A stretch of DNA of 64,000 bases from Diogma glabrata (Eukaryota; Arthropoda; Insecta; Diptera; Cylindrotomidae). A program made the position numbers and the translations under genes. The stretch is from contig OY856186.1 in the NCBI GenBank assembly GCA_963693315.1, forward strand, positions 458,861,360 to 458,925,359, in the 5' to 3' direction. The notes below the pieces were generated by a model, which saw nothing but the letters and a program-made list of their open reading frames with translations, had not been told where the DNA came from and made no database searches. Shown in pieces: positions 11,061 to 20,992 of the stretch (position 1 is its first letter; every line of letters starts with the position of its first letter).

Positions 11061-12713
11061 ATGAAACCTTTACTAAATCATTTATGTTTCATATTTGTGT
11101 TTATATTCTTTTTCTTTAATTTTTCTTTTTACTTAACATTAAAATATTTTCATTCATAAATATTAAACTTAACATTAAAGTTTGTATTCTAATGTTGTTT
11201 ATCTATAAGTATGCTTTAAAGGAAAAATATTACACGAAAATTAATAAATTATAAATCTAGGCCATTTATATACAAATACCTTTTTTCATTCTGTAATTGA
11301 AAATATTAAATATATATCCGAATATTCAATTATTTTGAACAAAAATGCCTAATTTCCAGAAAGTTCCTAATTTGTTTTTAAATGAAAATATTCCAGCATC
11401 ATTTTTTTGTTAAAATACATTATAAACCTATTTTTATAATATTTATTGTAAATATTCAATACTAATCATTGTGGTCAAATGATAAAAAAAGTTCAAATTT
11501 TTATTAAATATAATCATTGTTTGCTAATAAAAAAGAATAAATGGTTCAAAGTTTTCAATACATCAATGATATATTTATTTTTTAATATTTAATAATTATT
11601 ATATTTGTTATTTATTAATATCTTAATTGTTAACACGCATTTAAATCGTTTTTTTATGTTATGTTGATGTGTACGCTTCATGTTGCGGTGTTTAGGTTTT
11701 TACTATTATGTTAATCAAAAATGTGTGTCAAAATGCTCAAGTAATTATTTTTTTAGATTGTGCTTATAGATAGAATATGGTATACATAATAAACGGTTGG
11801 GAATGGGAAATTGTAAAATTAGTATATGTATCAATATTTTATCGTATTTCATGTCATTTCATAATCGACGAAAAAAAATCGATCGCAGTTACTTCAAGTT
11901 TATTATACTACACGTCTAATTCACATATGTATTAATTAATTATTAATGTATTAATTACATCACATATTTTTCATATAATACGTATCATTTTATTTGTTTA
12001 CGATTATTTATATATTTTTTGTTTTGTTTTTATTGTTTAATTTGTTATTCTATATTTTCATTTATAAATATTTTGCAGATACGCTTAAACAAACAAACAT
12101 AAATCATATCAAAATATAAAAGAAACAGTGTGCGTTAAAATATTCACCATCGCGCACTCTTTATATTTTTCTACTAGAGGAGACAGTATTTTTTCAACTT
12201 GTTATATTACTAAGATAATATTTGCTAGTTATGAAATCAAATTGAAATTTATCTTTACGATCATCATATGAAATATTAATAAAAAAGAAATTTTATAGTT
12301 TTGCATTAAATTTTATTTTATAATCGTTTATTTTTCGCTACAAACTTATTTTTATTATAATTATAATTATTTTTTAAATTAATTTTAAATAAATTAATAT
12401 TTTTCAAAAATAAATTAAAAAAAACATTAAAAGGGAAATTTAGTCATTTTGTTTCAAGTTTTAAAATATAAATTTGAATTACTGAAGCACAAATACAACT
12501 TTTATTTTAGTAATTGATATTGTTTATTTTATATTTATAATTAATAAATTAAAAACTGTACTGACCTACTAGATATTTTTAGTTTATAACTTTTATTAAG
12601 TTAATACAGATTTGTCTGGATCATAAACAAGTCTTATGTTGCAAAAAATAAGATTTTCTTCGTCTAGATAGGGATCACCTCTATCAATAAGATAATATTC
12701 CTGACTGTAGAAT
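11061..12713 (+). other. 3' flank of the tetraspanin gene, no further gene
   Basis: Very AT-rich sequence with several AATAAA and ATTAAA hexamers, presumably the 3' UTR followed by intergenic DNA. I see no coding or repeat structure that I can support. Confidence 0.5.
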
Positions 12714-13502
12714 AGTAGATTCTTGTATGAATTGCCATCATCCTATGCGAATACAAGATGCTATTTTATCCACGACTGCAAAATATTTCGATTAATTTCC
12801 AGTTTGCCTACTAAAGTTTTTATCACCATATTAAAATATGTAAATCATAGATAGCATAGAAAAACGAAAATTAATTAAATTTATTATTTTATATATGTAT
12901 TGTTCTCCTTTTAACCTTTTGGTAATACTATAACAAAAATAAACTATAGAACTGTAGTAGAATGTAACGATTGCGTCACACACATTCTATACACAAGTTA
13001 GAGAATGTATAAAATTACAATGGAAGACATATGGCAATTCTTCACGAGGATGAAGTTTCCCGAAACGAGCGTAGCGAGTGGAGGGAATCATCCGAGTGAA
13101 GAATTGCCATCATCCTATACGAATACAAGATGCTATTTCATCCACGACTACAAAATATTTCGATTAATTTCCAGTTTGATTGCTAAAGTTTGTATCACCA
13201 TATTGAAATACATGCATCAAAGATAGCATAAAAAACAAAACAAGATTTTTTATTTTATATATGTATTGTTCTCGTTTTAAGCTGTTCATATTACTATACC
13301 AACAAATGAAGGATTTAGTTTCTTAGGGGAATATTTAATAAACTATAGAACTGTTGAAGAATTTAATTAGAACCACTAGTTGTGGAACGAATACAATTAC
13401 AATGAAAGATATACGCATGGAAAGCATATATTCTTTAGTAGTCGTGGATAAAGTATTAATTCTTTAGTAGTCGTGGATAAAATATATTATAATTCTACTA
13501 TA
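12714..13502 (+). repeat. MITE cluster with TTTATCCACGACT termini, two diverged units
   Basis: Two tandem, diverged units begin near 12762 and 13135 with ATCCACGACT(G/A)C and share AAATATTTCGATTAATTTCCAG. The second ends near 13449 with the reverse complement AGTCGTGGATAAA, repeated again at about 13465-13480. An interior stretch (TATATGTATTGTTCTC, AACTATAGAACTGT) recurs at 22560-22735 and, inverted, at 28160-28400. A fold-back with a GC-rich core sits at 13035-13120. The termini look like those of a non-autonomous DNA transposon. Confidence 0.65.
13035..13130. repeat. fold-back with CGAGCGTAGCGAG core
   Basis: GGCAATTCTTCAC and its reverse complement GTGAAGAATTGCC enclose a GC-rich core (CCCGAAACGAGCGTAGCGAG). 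The same module is present at 22402-22475. The first unit at 12720-12760 lacks it, so it looks like an insertion into the MITE. Confidence 0.65.
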
Positions 13503-14640
13503 ACTTATTTTTGAAGAACCTCATAAGTGATAACAAATAAATATTAATAAAATTGATTGAAAAAGTTAAGTTATTGAATTTGTTTAAATTGGTCTAATTT
13601 GCATAATCGTATAACTCGCCGCACATTTAACCGGTAAATTTCGGTGTATGAAACGCTCAAAATTTCAAACAATTTAACAATACTTTGCATTTGATTTTAA
13701 CAATATTCAACAAATGTTTCGTTTAGTCTCGATGTTTAAAAGTTAATTTACACAAAAACGCAATGACCTTGAAATCAGTTAGTATTTTTAATACAGATGG
13801 CAGTACAGTACAAATTTCATTATAAATATAAAAAACTAAATTTTTTATTAAACTTAATCTATTTGGCTTCCTACAAATAATTCCTTTTGATTGATGAACA
13901 TTTAATGTGGGTAGAAGATTATACAAAACAAATTTTTTTTGATAACGTGGTAGTTAAGTTGAACTAGATATTTAGTTACCAAAAAATATATATCATAAAG
14001 CTTTGCCGTTTTTCTGTCTGCTTTTGTTATGCTTAAAGAATTCTGTGTCCATTATTCTGTGTCTGCATTATGAAATCGAAAAATTTAGAACTATGGAGAT
14101 AATTTTAATGGTGCAAGTAAGAATAGGTTTTGGATTGAGGTTGTAATTATAATTTCGATTTAAACATGTAAGTTATAAACGGTATCTGTGTATAAAATAA
14201 ATTATAAATCTGACTAATTATAATAATCTAATTACAATCTGACAATCTATTTAATATAAGGTACAAGCCTTTTTTATCCCGAGTTTCAAAAATGCGATTT
14301 TTATAGATAAATTAAATGGAAACTAAACTCTCTGCATCATTTTTGTGAGAAATATATTGCAACCCTGATAGATAGGCTAACTTCACCACAGCTCTGGCAA
14401 CAAAATGTTCTGGATATATAGTGAGCTAATAAAAATCAAATACTTTAATTAATGGATAAGCTAACCGATGTTATTCATTTCGTGTAGTTCAAAGTATAAA
14501 AAGATTTAGCAACCCAACATACATAAATTCTGTTGTACGAATAGAAAAAGTAATCAACAATTTGTACCGGAAGTTGGAATGTAGAACTGTTACAAATCAT
14601 ACTCTAAGTATATATACCAAGTTCAATCAAAATAATTAAT
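13503..14640. other. AT-rich intergenic DNA, nothing recognised
   Basis: No gene, splice signal pattern or clear repeat was found here. Confidence 0.4.
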
Positions 14641-15290
14641 CAGGAACTGATGCTATTGAAGTTTCAAATAAAGAGGTGCCCAGGAGGCCCCCCACCACTT
14701 ATCCCTATATCGTCCAAAAACTAATCAGTTCATTTCATTCAAATATCCATATTTTATCAAAGTGTCATCAAAATTGATTAATCAACGAAGTCTGTTTGCT
14801 CCCAACATAATAAAAACAAAGTGTAAAAATCAGCAGTTGTATGGTGGAACCCACGCCACTTTCATCACTGTGTCTAAAAAGTTCATCACTGATTGAGATT
14901 TGATTTTTTTTTTTCATAAGTTTCATCATAATCACTTCATTATTGTAGGCTGTAGTGTACCTAAAGACATTGAAAAACTTGCGAAAAAATTTTTACCGGT
15001 AGTGAAAAACCGAAAGTTGCACCCAATTCGAATATCAGGTACAGATGTTATTGAGCTTTCAAAAAAAAAACACGTGTTCAGAAGACACCCCACGCGTTCA
15101 ATATTGCTCAAAAACGAATCAGCTGCTTGCCATACATATTTGCATTTTTTAAGTATCATCAATATTCATTCACGAACAAATGTTGTATGCTCCCAAGTCC
15201 CAACAAACTTTAAAAATATAGTAAAAAAACCACCTGTTGTATGGTGGAGCCCCACCCTTTGTTCAATGTACCCCCGACGCTAATAAAATC
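14640..15290 (+). repeat. two diverged tandem copies of an unclassified repeat
   Basis: Both halves run in the same order: GATG(C/T)TATTGA with TTTC, then a C-rich block with CACC or CACCCC, a stretch of (T)ATCA motifs, GCTCCCA, and GTTGTATGGTGGA followed by C-rich sequence (ending near 14865 and 15260). The 127-codon open frame at 14900-15283 falls inside the second unit and is not protein-like. Confidence 0.45.
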
Positions 15291-15385
15291 TTTCTCATAT
15301 TGATTCAAACCTTTTTGGTACGTTGCATGAAAATAGATTTGTATCTGTAAGCTACAGTAGGGAGAAAACATCAAAACAAAAACTT

Positions 15386-15628
15386 TAAAGTGTCGATGAC
15401 ACTAAGATAGTAAACCGTAAAGCCTCGATGTTACTAAGATAGTTACAAGCTGCTAGTTGGCGAGTTTAAAAGCTGGCGAGCAGATTGTAAAGTAGCCAGT
15501 CAATCAACTTTTTCGGTGGATCTGGTAGTTAGATTGTGAACATGATTACACTAGGTGAGTTTATAAGCTACCAGTAAGATTGTCGCTGACTAGTAGATTG
15601 TAAACTATCTTAGTGTCATAGACGCTTA
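15386..15628. repeat. inverted-repeat element of about 240 bp
   Basis: The arm at 15392-15415 (GTCGATGACACTAAGATAG...) is matched in reverse complement at 15600-15623 with one mismatch, and pairing extends a few bases outward. The interior holds further related fragments (ACTAAGATAGTTACAAGC, AGATTGTAAA). It has no coding capacity and looks like a small fold-back or MITE. Confidence 0.65.
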
Positions 15629-15656
15629 AGAAAAATAAGAATTAAACATTTTGAAA

Positions 15657-15802
15657 AGAGGCCGTTCACAAATAATGTAACGCAACTTCTGCCCTTGTTT
15701 TACCTCCCTTGTTTGTTGTTTTACCTTGTCGTACGAGATCGTGACAAGCTACGCGGTAATCATTCCTTCCCTAAAGTCGTTCGTAATATGTGAACAACCC
15801 TT
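15657..15802. mobile_element. small MITE with GGCCGTTCACA / TGTGAACAACCC ends
   Basis: The ends near 15660 (GGCCGTTCACAAATAATGTA) and 15802 (reverse complement AAGGGTTGTTCACATATTAC) are inverted repeats of about 24 bp with mismatches. The 146-bp interior is non-coding. MITEs with this type of end are, to my knowledge, common in insect genomes. Confidence 0.6.
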
Positions 15803-16074
15803 AACCCAAGAAGCTTACAAACCTCTTACCAGTTTAGAAAAACAATCGATCATAGAAATCATATGCCACGATCATGAAGATATGGATATAGATTAGTCCT
15901 CATTTAACTTGCCTCATTTAACTTGTGTGTAAAACTCCCACTGACCAAAAGTAATTCCAAGTTCAGCCGAATGTAGCAAATAATATGCTACATTTATTCT
16001 TTCGACAAGTAAACGGTTCATTGAACGAAAAGAACATAAATACTGCGGTCGGTCATTACAGTTAGAGAGTAGAA

Positions 16075-16431
16075 ATGTTCAATTTTGGAGAGGATGCGAG
16101 CAGAACACATTTGGAGTTATCGGGATCTTATGCGGATACAAAGAAACGTGATACGTTGACTGACACCATTGCAAGAAGATACAATTTTGATGGTGCACAA
16201 CAAATACAACCGCGAGAGTACCGGTTGTTTTCGTTATACATATCTCATATCTTTTATACTTTATACACTCAATTATCTTTTTATGCTATTTTGAAATTAT
16301 GTGGTTTTTCTATACGATTTTTGTCAGGATTTCTTTCTACGGGTTTCCGTATGTTTCTTATCATAAAATGCATTACTCACGTCACTCCGAAATTGATATT
16401 ATATATTTCTTTGTATGCTTTTTTTAGGTAG
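16075..16431 (+). CDS. unrecognised small ORF with a coding-like N-terminal half
   Basis: The first ~57 codons have balanced composition and read like protein (MFNFGEDASRTHLELSGSY, DTLTDTIARRYNFDGAQQI). The rest is low-complexity and hydrophobic, so the real exon may end near 16240 or be degenerate. Upstream, CATAAATAC (about 16034) and a TCATTACAGTT initiator-like site about 25 bases later resemble a core promoter. I do not recognise the product. It could be a transposon or viral fossil as easily as a host exon. Confidence 0.3.
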   Translation: MFNFGEDASRTHLELSGSYADTKKRDTLTDTIARRYNFDGAQQIQPREYRLFSLYISHIFYTLYTQLSFYAILKLCGFSIRFLSGFLSTGFRMFLIIKCITHVTPKLILYISLYAFFR

Positions 16432-16452
16432 ATTTCATATAAAAATCTACCT
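16424..16452. repeat. short perfect hairpin
   Basis: TAGGTAGATTT and AAATCTACCTA pair across a CATATAA-type loop. The motif CGAAATCTACCTA recurs near 17658, so these may be the edges of one repeat. Confidence 0.45.
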
Positions 16453-16546
16453 ATTGGTATGTGCTTCATCTCGGAATTTCGGAAAAATTTTGGTGCCAAA
16501 CGACTATATATGATAAGCGGAGACGGAAAATCAAAATGAAAAAAAA

Positions 16547-16549
<3 letters not shown>

Positions 16550-16625
<76 letters not shown>
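16550..16625. repeat. (TA)n microsatellite
   Basis: About 76 bp of uninterrupted alternating TA. It accounts for a spurious poly-Tyr/Ile open frame on the - strand. Confidence 0.95.
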
Positions 16626-16626
<1 letters not shown>

Positions 16627-17690
16627 CGATATGAGATATAACGGAATTTGGCGGCACTCTCACGGTCGCATTTTTCGACCTACACAAAAATAATTTTTTG
16701 TATGTGTTCCGGCAAATAATGTTTTGGACAAGTTCGTGATCTGGCCATATCCGGGTACCAGTTAAGCGGCTAGAGCCTAAAATGTCGAATAATCTAGGGC
16801 GCTATAACTTCCGTTTGAATCATAATATTTTAATAAAATTTATCAATATTGAATATTTGAACATATTTCTATCATTTTTATCCAGATGACTACTTTGGCG
16901 TTTCAGGTTCCTCGAAAATCAGCTGTTTCAAAAATTTGCTAAACTTTGCTGCCCTTGATCTAGCTGAAATGGCCAAGCTCATAGTTGAAAACTTTTTTTC
17001 ACGTACTTAAAATATAAATCTTTCCAAAATTTTCAAAAATAATAGTTTAAATCTAACGGTTGAGACCCTACGGCTGTTGAAATAAAAACAAACGCAAAAG
17101 GCAATGCTTTCATCATGTTTCAGTTTATGTTATTTAAATTCATCTTAGCTTTTAAACATACTTTTCAACTATAGCCTCAAAAAATTTCAGATTTCTAACC
17201 CTAAAGGTTCCATTTTTATAAGCATTATAATGCAACCCTTACAAGAAAAATATCAACCCATTTAATACCATAGAAAAATTATCAAAATCTCTTTTGTTTT
17301 TATTTTTTTTACTAAGTAACCGTTTGAAAAAAGATTAAATAAGAACAAAAAAACACAACAACAAAAGATGATTTTGAAATAAAATTGTTTGATAATGTTT
17401 GATTATAAATTATGTGTGATGGTATAATTGTAGTTGTGACGTAGTTCATTTGATCTTTGGTGGATTTAATATGTTATTAAAAGTAGTTTAAACCAACTTA
17501 AATAAAACTGTTCCGAAATTGTATTGATGGAGTTAGTTCGGATAATGTATTTAATTTGGTTCGATAATTTTTTTGAATTATTCTGTTTCTACTTATATTT
17601 TTTATTTAAACTAATCTGACTTATCTAATTTTATTTGGACACAAAACCGTCTGGCCCCGAAATCTACCTATTTCTAGCGGATATACCTGC
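16626..17690. other. intergenic DNA, nothing recognised
   Basis: Moderately AT-rich sequence with no open frame of note and no repeat match that I can support, apart from the ATCTACCTA motif near 17660. Confidence 0.4.
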
Positions 17691-17778
17691 CGCTGGGATT
17701 TTTTTAAATAAAATGTGTTGTGTAGTAGGCATTACAATGTGGCACAACACATAAAAACCTGTTGATGGACACGAGTAT
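17691..17778 (-). repeat. LINE 3'-terminal fragment
   Basis: The string TAAATAAAATGTGTTGTGTAGTAGG followed by ATTACAATGTGGCACAACACATAAAAACC is the reverse complement of the 3' terminus of a CR1-like LINE, best seen with its coding end at 54950-55212. Eight such 3' tips are scattered in the window. Confidence 0.75.
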
Positions 17779-18032
17779 TTTCTTTTTTTTTTTATATGCT
17801 TTGTTAAAAAATGGATTAATAAACAATAAATTCTATCACATATAAAATATGACTTGGCCAATATTTCATGATAGGATAGAGAAAATAAAAATAAAAAGTA
17901 TTTGTTTTAAGAATTTGCTAGAACAAAACAAAAATAGGGGTTGCCAATAATCCAGCTAGATAGAGGCATATTCCTTGATCAAGTCACACACTGTCTTCCT
18001 CAACGATTAAAGTCCAGATATAGAGTTATATG
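17779..18032 (+). repeat. composite repeat, left part (interrupted by the Ty3-like element)
   Basis: The stretch aligns with the reverse complement of about 51390-51640. GTTGCCAATAATCCAG, ATTCCTTGATC and GATTAAAG match directly, and the AT-rich spacer (GGCCAATATTT, ATAGAGAAAAT) also matches. The repeat resumes at 20993 on the other side of the LTR element. Confidence 0.75.
18028..18032 (+). repeat. target-site duplication ATATG, left
   Basis: ATATG precedes the left LTR and recurs at 20988-20992 directly after the right LTR. The uninterrupted repeat copy at 51128-51470 shows a single ATATG at the corresponding site. Confidence 0.85.
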
Positions 18033-18133
18033 TGTTATGTATTCATACTTCTATGAGGTGTTATATATAATAAAATATACACTTAAATTGTATTTATTTA
18101 TTCCCGAATATAAATTTGTACACGTTTTATATA
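18033..18133 (-). repeat. 3' LTR of the Ty3-like element (101 bp)
   Basis: It matches 20885-20987 with one 2-bp indel and one substitution. On the coding (-) strand it begins TATATAAAACG, has an AATAAA signal about 30 bases in, and ends CATAACA. It is very short for an LTR. The pol frame runs into it and stops at 18051. Confidence 0.85.
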
Positions 18134-19985
18134 TGGCCTTATGCAACAACAACATTTTAATTACAAGTGACATATTGTTACTATTATGTAATGGTATTCT
18201 AGATAATAAATCTGCATTATTATTTTCACCCTTTACATATTGAATCTCATAATTAAAGCCACTTAAAAAATGTGCCCATCGCTGTAACCTACTAGCCGCA
18301 ATTTGAGGTAATCCTTTATGTTCCCCATAGAGTGCTATTAACGGTTTGTGATCCGTTTTTAAAATAAATTTGTTGCCAATCAAATATTGGTAGAGTTTTC
18401 GAATAGACCAATAAATAGCCAATGCTTCCTTATCTAATACGCTATAATTATTCTCAGCACCTGTTAGCGTGCGTGAAATAAAAGCTATGGGTCTTTCTGT
18501 ACCATCGGAATAACGATGTGAGAGTACAGCTCCAATACCCTTTTGAGAAGCATCACATGTTAAAACTATTGGTAACGTACTATCGAAATGTACCAAAACT
18601 GTGTCGGATGTAATTTCGCTTTTTATTTCATCGACGGCCTTTCTACATTCTTCTGTGAACTCAAATTTTACCGATTTTCTTAATAAATTATGTAATGGAT
18701 TCATAATAGAGGATAAATTCTTTATGAACTTTCCATAATAATTAACGAGACCACAAAATGCTCTAACCTCCGAAATATTATTTGGATAACTGGATTTAAC
18801 TACCGTTTCGACACGTTCACTTGTCTTACATAAACCTTTATCATTTACCCGATATCCTAAAAAACAGACACTTTCTTTAAAAAACTCGCATTTTTCTTTA
18901 TTTAGTCTTAGACCTGCATTACTTAAGCGTTCGAACACTAATTTTATATTGCGCAAATGATCTTGTTCATTGGACCCTGTCACAATGATATCATCAATGA
19001 ACACTTCTACGCCCGAAATTCCCAACAATAATTTTTCCATCGTGAATTGAAAAATTCCACTAGCTGGTTTTATTCCATATGGCATGCGGTTCATTCTAAA
19101 TACGCCTTTCCTAGTGCTCCATGCTAATAAGTCTTTGCTTTCCTCGTCTAATTCCAACTGGTTATAAGCACGAGAGAGATCTAATTTTGAAAATCGTTTA
19201 CCACCTCGTAATTTGTTAAAAACTTCTTCAATACGAGGTAGAGGATGTTTAAAGTCTTTAATAAATTTATTTACCGTCACTTTATAATCTCCACATATTC
19301 TTAATTTGCCGTCACTTTTCACAATAGGTACCAATGGTGTACCCCATTTAGAAGTTTGCACTGGTGAAAGCATACCTTCTCTAACTGCATCGTCTAATTG
19401 TTTATCAATATCATTACTGAATGCAAACGGAACTGGTCTAGGTTTACAAAAAATAGGTGTAACATTTTCTTCTAACTCTAAATGAATTTTGTTTAATTTA
19501 AATTTACCTAATTTATTTTCAAATAAATGATTAAAATCATTCAATAGTGAATTCAATTTTAGTTTTTGTTCTAACTGATTTATATTTATTAATCCAATAT
19601 CGAAAAGTATTAAAAAATCACGACCTAAAATAGGCGGACTGTCATTATTCGTTTCAATAATAATTATTTTTAAAATTTTCAATTGATTTTTAAACTCCAC
19701 ATTTACTTTAATATACCCTAATACTTTTAAGATTTCACCGGAATAACTTTGTAAAATAATGTCTTCTTGACATAATTTAACCTCAGAAAAATAATTATAA
19801 TATAATTTGTTAGTAATGGCTGAAATGCCAGCACCTGTGTCCAGCTGCATTGACAAATCTACATTATTTATCTTAACCTTAATATAAATGAGTTTATGTA
19901 TTCTATTTTCCATATGGAACAATGTTATTACACTATCATGTGATTTGTTCATTTCGTTCTTGTTATCATCACAAAAATTTTCCAT
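18051..19985 (-). CDS. Ty3-like Pol: aspartic protease, reverse transcriptase, RNase H, no integrase
   Basis: This 644-codon open frame starts in the +1 frame relative to gag, overlapping its end by 17 bp. Residues about 49-53 are DTGAG, the retroviral-type protease active site. The RT carries KLDLSRAYNQLEL and the catalytic FIDDI (usual form YIDD), with WGTPLVPIVKSDGKLRICGD upstream. RNase H follows (LTCDASQKGIGAVL, SVLDKEALAI, FILKTDHKPL). After NADLLSRIPL, where integrase normally follows within a few dozen residues, only about 50 residues remain and the frame ends inside the LTR. The protein could process Gag and copy RNA, but it would need integrase from another element. Lineage within Ty3/gypsy is not resolved. 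Confidence 0.92.
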   Translation of the reverse strand: MENFCDDNKNEMNKSHDSVITLFHMENRIHKLIYIKVKINNVDLSMQLDTGAGISAITNKLYYNYFSEVKLCQEDIILQSYSGEILKVLGYIKVNVEFKNQLKILKIIIIETNNDSPPILGRDFLILFDIGLININQLEQKLKLNSLLNDFNHLFENKLGKFKLNKIHLELEENVTPIFCKPRPVPFAFSNDIDKQLDDAVREGMLSPVQTSKWGTPLVPIVKSDGKLRICGDYKVTVNKFIKDFKHPLPRIEEVFNKLRGGKRFSKLDLSRAYNQLELDEESKDLLAWSTRKGVFRMNRMPYGIKPASGIFQFTMEKLLLGISGVEVFIDDIIVTGSNEQDHLRNIKLVFERLSNAGLRLNKEKCEFFKESVCFLGYRVNDKGLCKTSERVETVVKSSYPNNISEVRAFCGLVNYYGKFIKNLSSIMNPLHNLLRKSVKFEFTEECRKAVDEIKSEITSDTVLVHFDSTLPIVLTCDASQKGIGAVLSHRYSDGTERPIAFISRTLTGAENNYSVLDKEALAIYWSIRKLYQYLIGNKFILKTDHKPLIALYGEHKGLPQIAASRLQRWAHFLSGFNYEIQYVKGENNNADLLSRIPLHNSNNMSLVIKMLLLHKAIYKTCTNLYSGINKYNLSVYFIIYNTS

Positions 19986-20775
19986 ATAATGATTTTTTTT
20001 GGAATTTATAACAAACTTTTGAGCTATGCCCCTTTCTTTTACAATTGTGACAATTTAGCGAAATGAAGATGCAATCTTCATGTTTGTGGTTTGATTTACC
20101 ACATCTAAAACATGTTACCTTGGTTGTATTTGACATATTTGGTGAGAACTTCTTCCCGTGGTGTGGACTTCTTCCTCTTAGTAAGTGAGCCTTTTTATTA
20201 AATGAATTACACTTTTTGCCTTGCTGATGAACATAATTTACCGTTGCTTTGTTTACACTCCTTGTTTCCATACGAAGAGCGATTTCCATTGTCTTTTGTA
20301 ACGTTAGGTTTTCATCTTCCTCAGCTAATCTTTCATAGATGCTTGCACTGTTTATACCCATGACAAATCTGTTCACTAAAGCTTCGTTTAAGTAATTTCC
20401 ATATTTACATTCAGTTGCTAATCCTTTCAGCCTTGCACCAAACTGATTTATAGTTTCATCCTCTGCTCGGATAGCTTTGTCAAACTTTGACCTTTCATTC
20501 CATATGATGATTGTTGGTGTGTAATACGTATTCAATAATTTAATTATTTCATCGTATGAATGATCTTTTATCTTCTTTAGGGAACAAATATTACTTAATA
20601 ATTTGAACACATTATTGTCCAAAAAATTTGCTAGCGTGTCCCTCTTAAGATTATCATCCTCAATTTTACTTGCATTAAAATAAAATTCCAGTTTTTGTTT
20701 AAATATTTGAAAATCCTCTTTGTTAGGATCAAAATGTAACTGGATGTTAGTAAAAAGAGCTGCTTCCTTTGCCAT
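19969..20775 (-). CDS. Ty3-like Gag with two zinc knuckles
   Basis: This open frame of 268 codons starts at ATG 20775. The N-terminal part is a capsid-like domain typical of insect Ty3 Gags (DEDIN-type features such as FKQKLEFYFNAS, AEDETINQFGARLKGLA and ALVNRFVMGI). The C-terminal part is basic and carries two CCHC zinc knuckles, CFRCGKSNHKHEDC and CHNCKRKGHSSKVC, which bind the element RNA. It would form the particle in which reverse transcription occurs. Expression of Pol downstream would need frameshifting or reinitiation. Confidence 0.9.
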   Translation of the reverse strand: MAKEAALFTNIQLHFDPNKEDFQIFKQKLEFYFNASKIEDDNLKRDTLANFLDNNVFKLLSNICSLKKIKDHSYDEIIKLLNTYYTPTIIIWNERSKFDKAIRAEDETINQFGARLKGLATECKYGNYLNEALVNRFVMGINSASIYERLAEEDENLTLQKTMEIALRMETRSVNKATVNYVHQQGKKCNSFNKKAHLLRGRSPHHGKKFSPNMSNTTKVTCFRCGKSNHKHEDCIFISLNCHNCKRKGHSSKVCYKFQKKSLYGKFL

Positions 20776-20884
20776 ATTGACATGTGTTTGTAAAAATTAT
20801 TTTGTGAATGTACTTTAAGTTATGAATCGTGAAATTTCTTTTACATCACTTATAATTTAATATAATTTTACCTGCGTCGCCAAT
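20776..20884 (-). promoter_or_regulatory. 5' leader with primer-binding-like site
   Basis: Directly after the 5' LTR the - strand reads ATTGGCGACGCAGGTAAAA. A TGG start two bases from the LTR is the usual form of a tRNA primer-binding site; I cannot assign the tRNA from sequence alone. Confidence 0.55.
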
Positions 20885-20987
20885 TGTTATGTATTCATAC
20901 TTCTATGAGGTGTTATATATATAATAAAATATACACTTAAATTGTATTTATTTATTCCCGATTATAAATTTGTACACGTTTTATATA
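20885..20987 (-). repeat. 5' LTR of the Ty3-like element (103 bp)
   Basis: This is a near-identical partner of 18033-18133. TATATAAAA at its very start (- strand) could serve as the TATA box, and AATAAATAAAT shortly after as the polyadenylation signal, so U3 and R are compressed. Confidence 0.85.
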
Positions 20988-20992
20988 ATATG
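20988..20992 (+). repeat. target-site duplication ATATG, right
   Basis: Second copy of the ATATG found at 18028-18032. Confidence 0.85.

Larger units (their letters stand above)
18033..20987 (-). mobile_element. Ty3/gypsy-like retrotransposon, short LTRs, no integrase
   Basis: This complete insertion is bounded by two ~100-bp LTRs and a 5-bp target duplication (ATATG). On the - strand the order is LTR, gag (20775-19969), protease-RT-RNase H (19985-18051), LTR. Both frames are open and the LTRs are nearly identical, so insertion is fairly recent. The integrase domain that should follow RNase H is missing, and no clear polypurine tract precedes the 3' LTR. It sits inside a composite repeat, and the empty site is available for comparison at 51128-51470. 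Confidence 0.88.

Noticed and set aside
14900..15283. 127-codon open frame as a possible gene
   Set aside because: It lies in the second unit of a diverged tandem repeat, and the first unit does not preserve a frame.
16466..16687. Open frame of alternating Tyr/Ile on the - strand
   Set aside because: It is the translation of the (TA)n microsatellite.
18051..18140. Short integrase remnant at the end of pol
   Set aside because: The last ~30 codons are read from the LTR itself and show neither an HHCC nor a D,D,E pattern.
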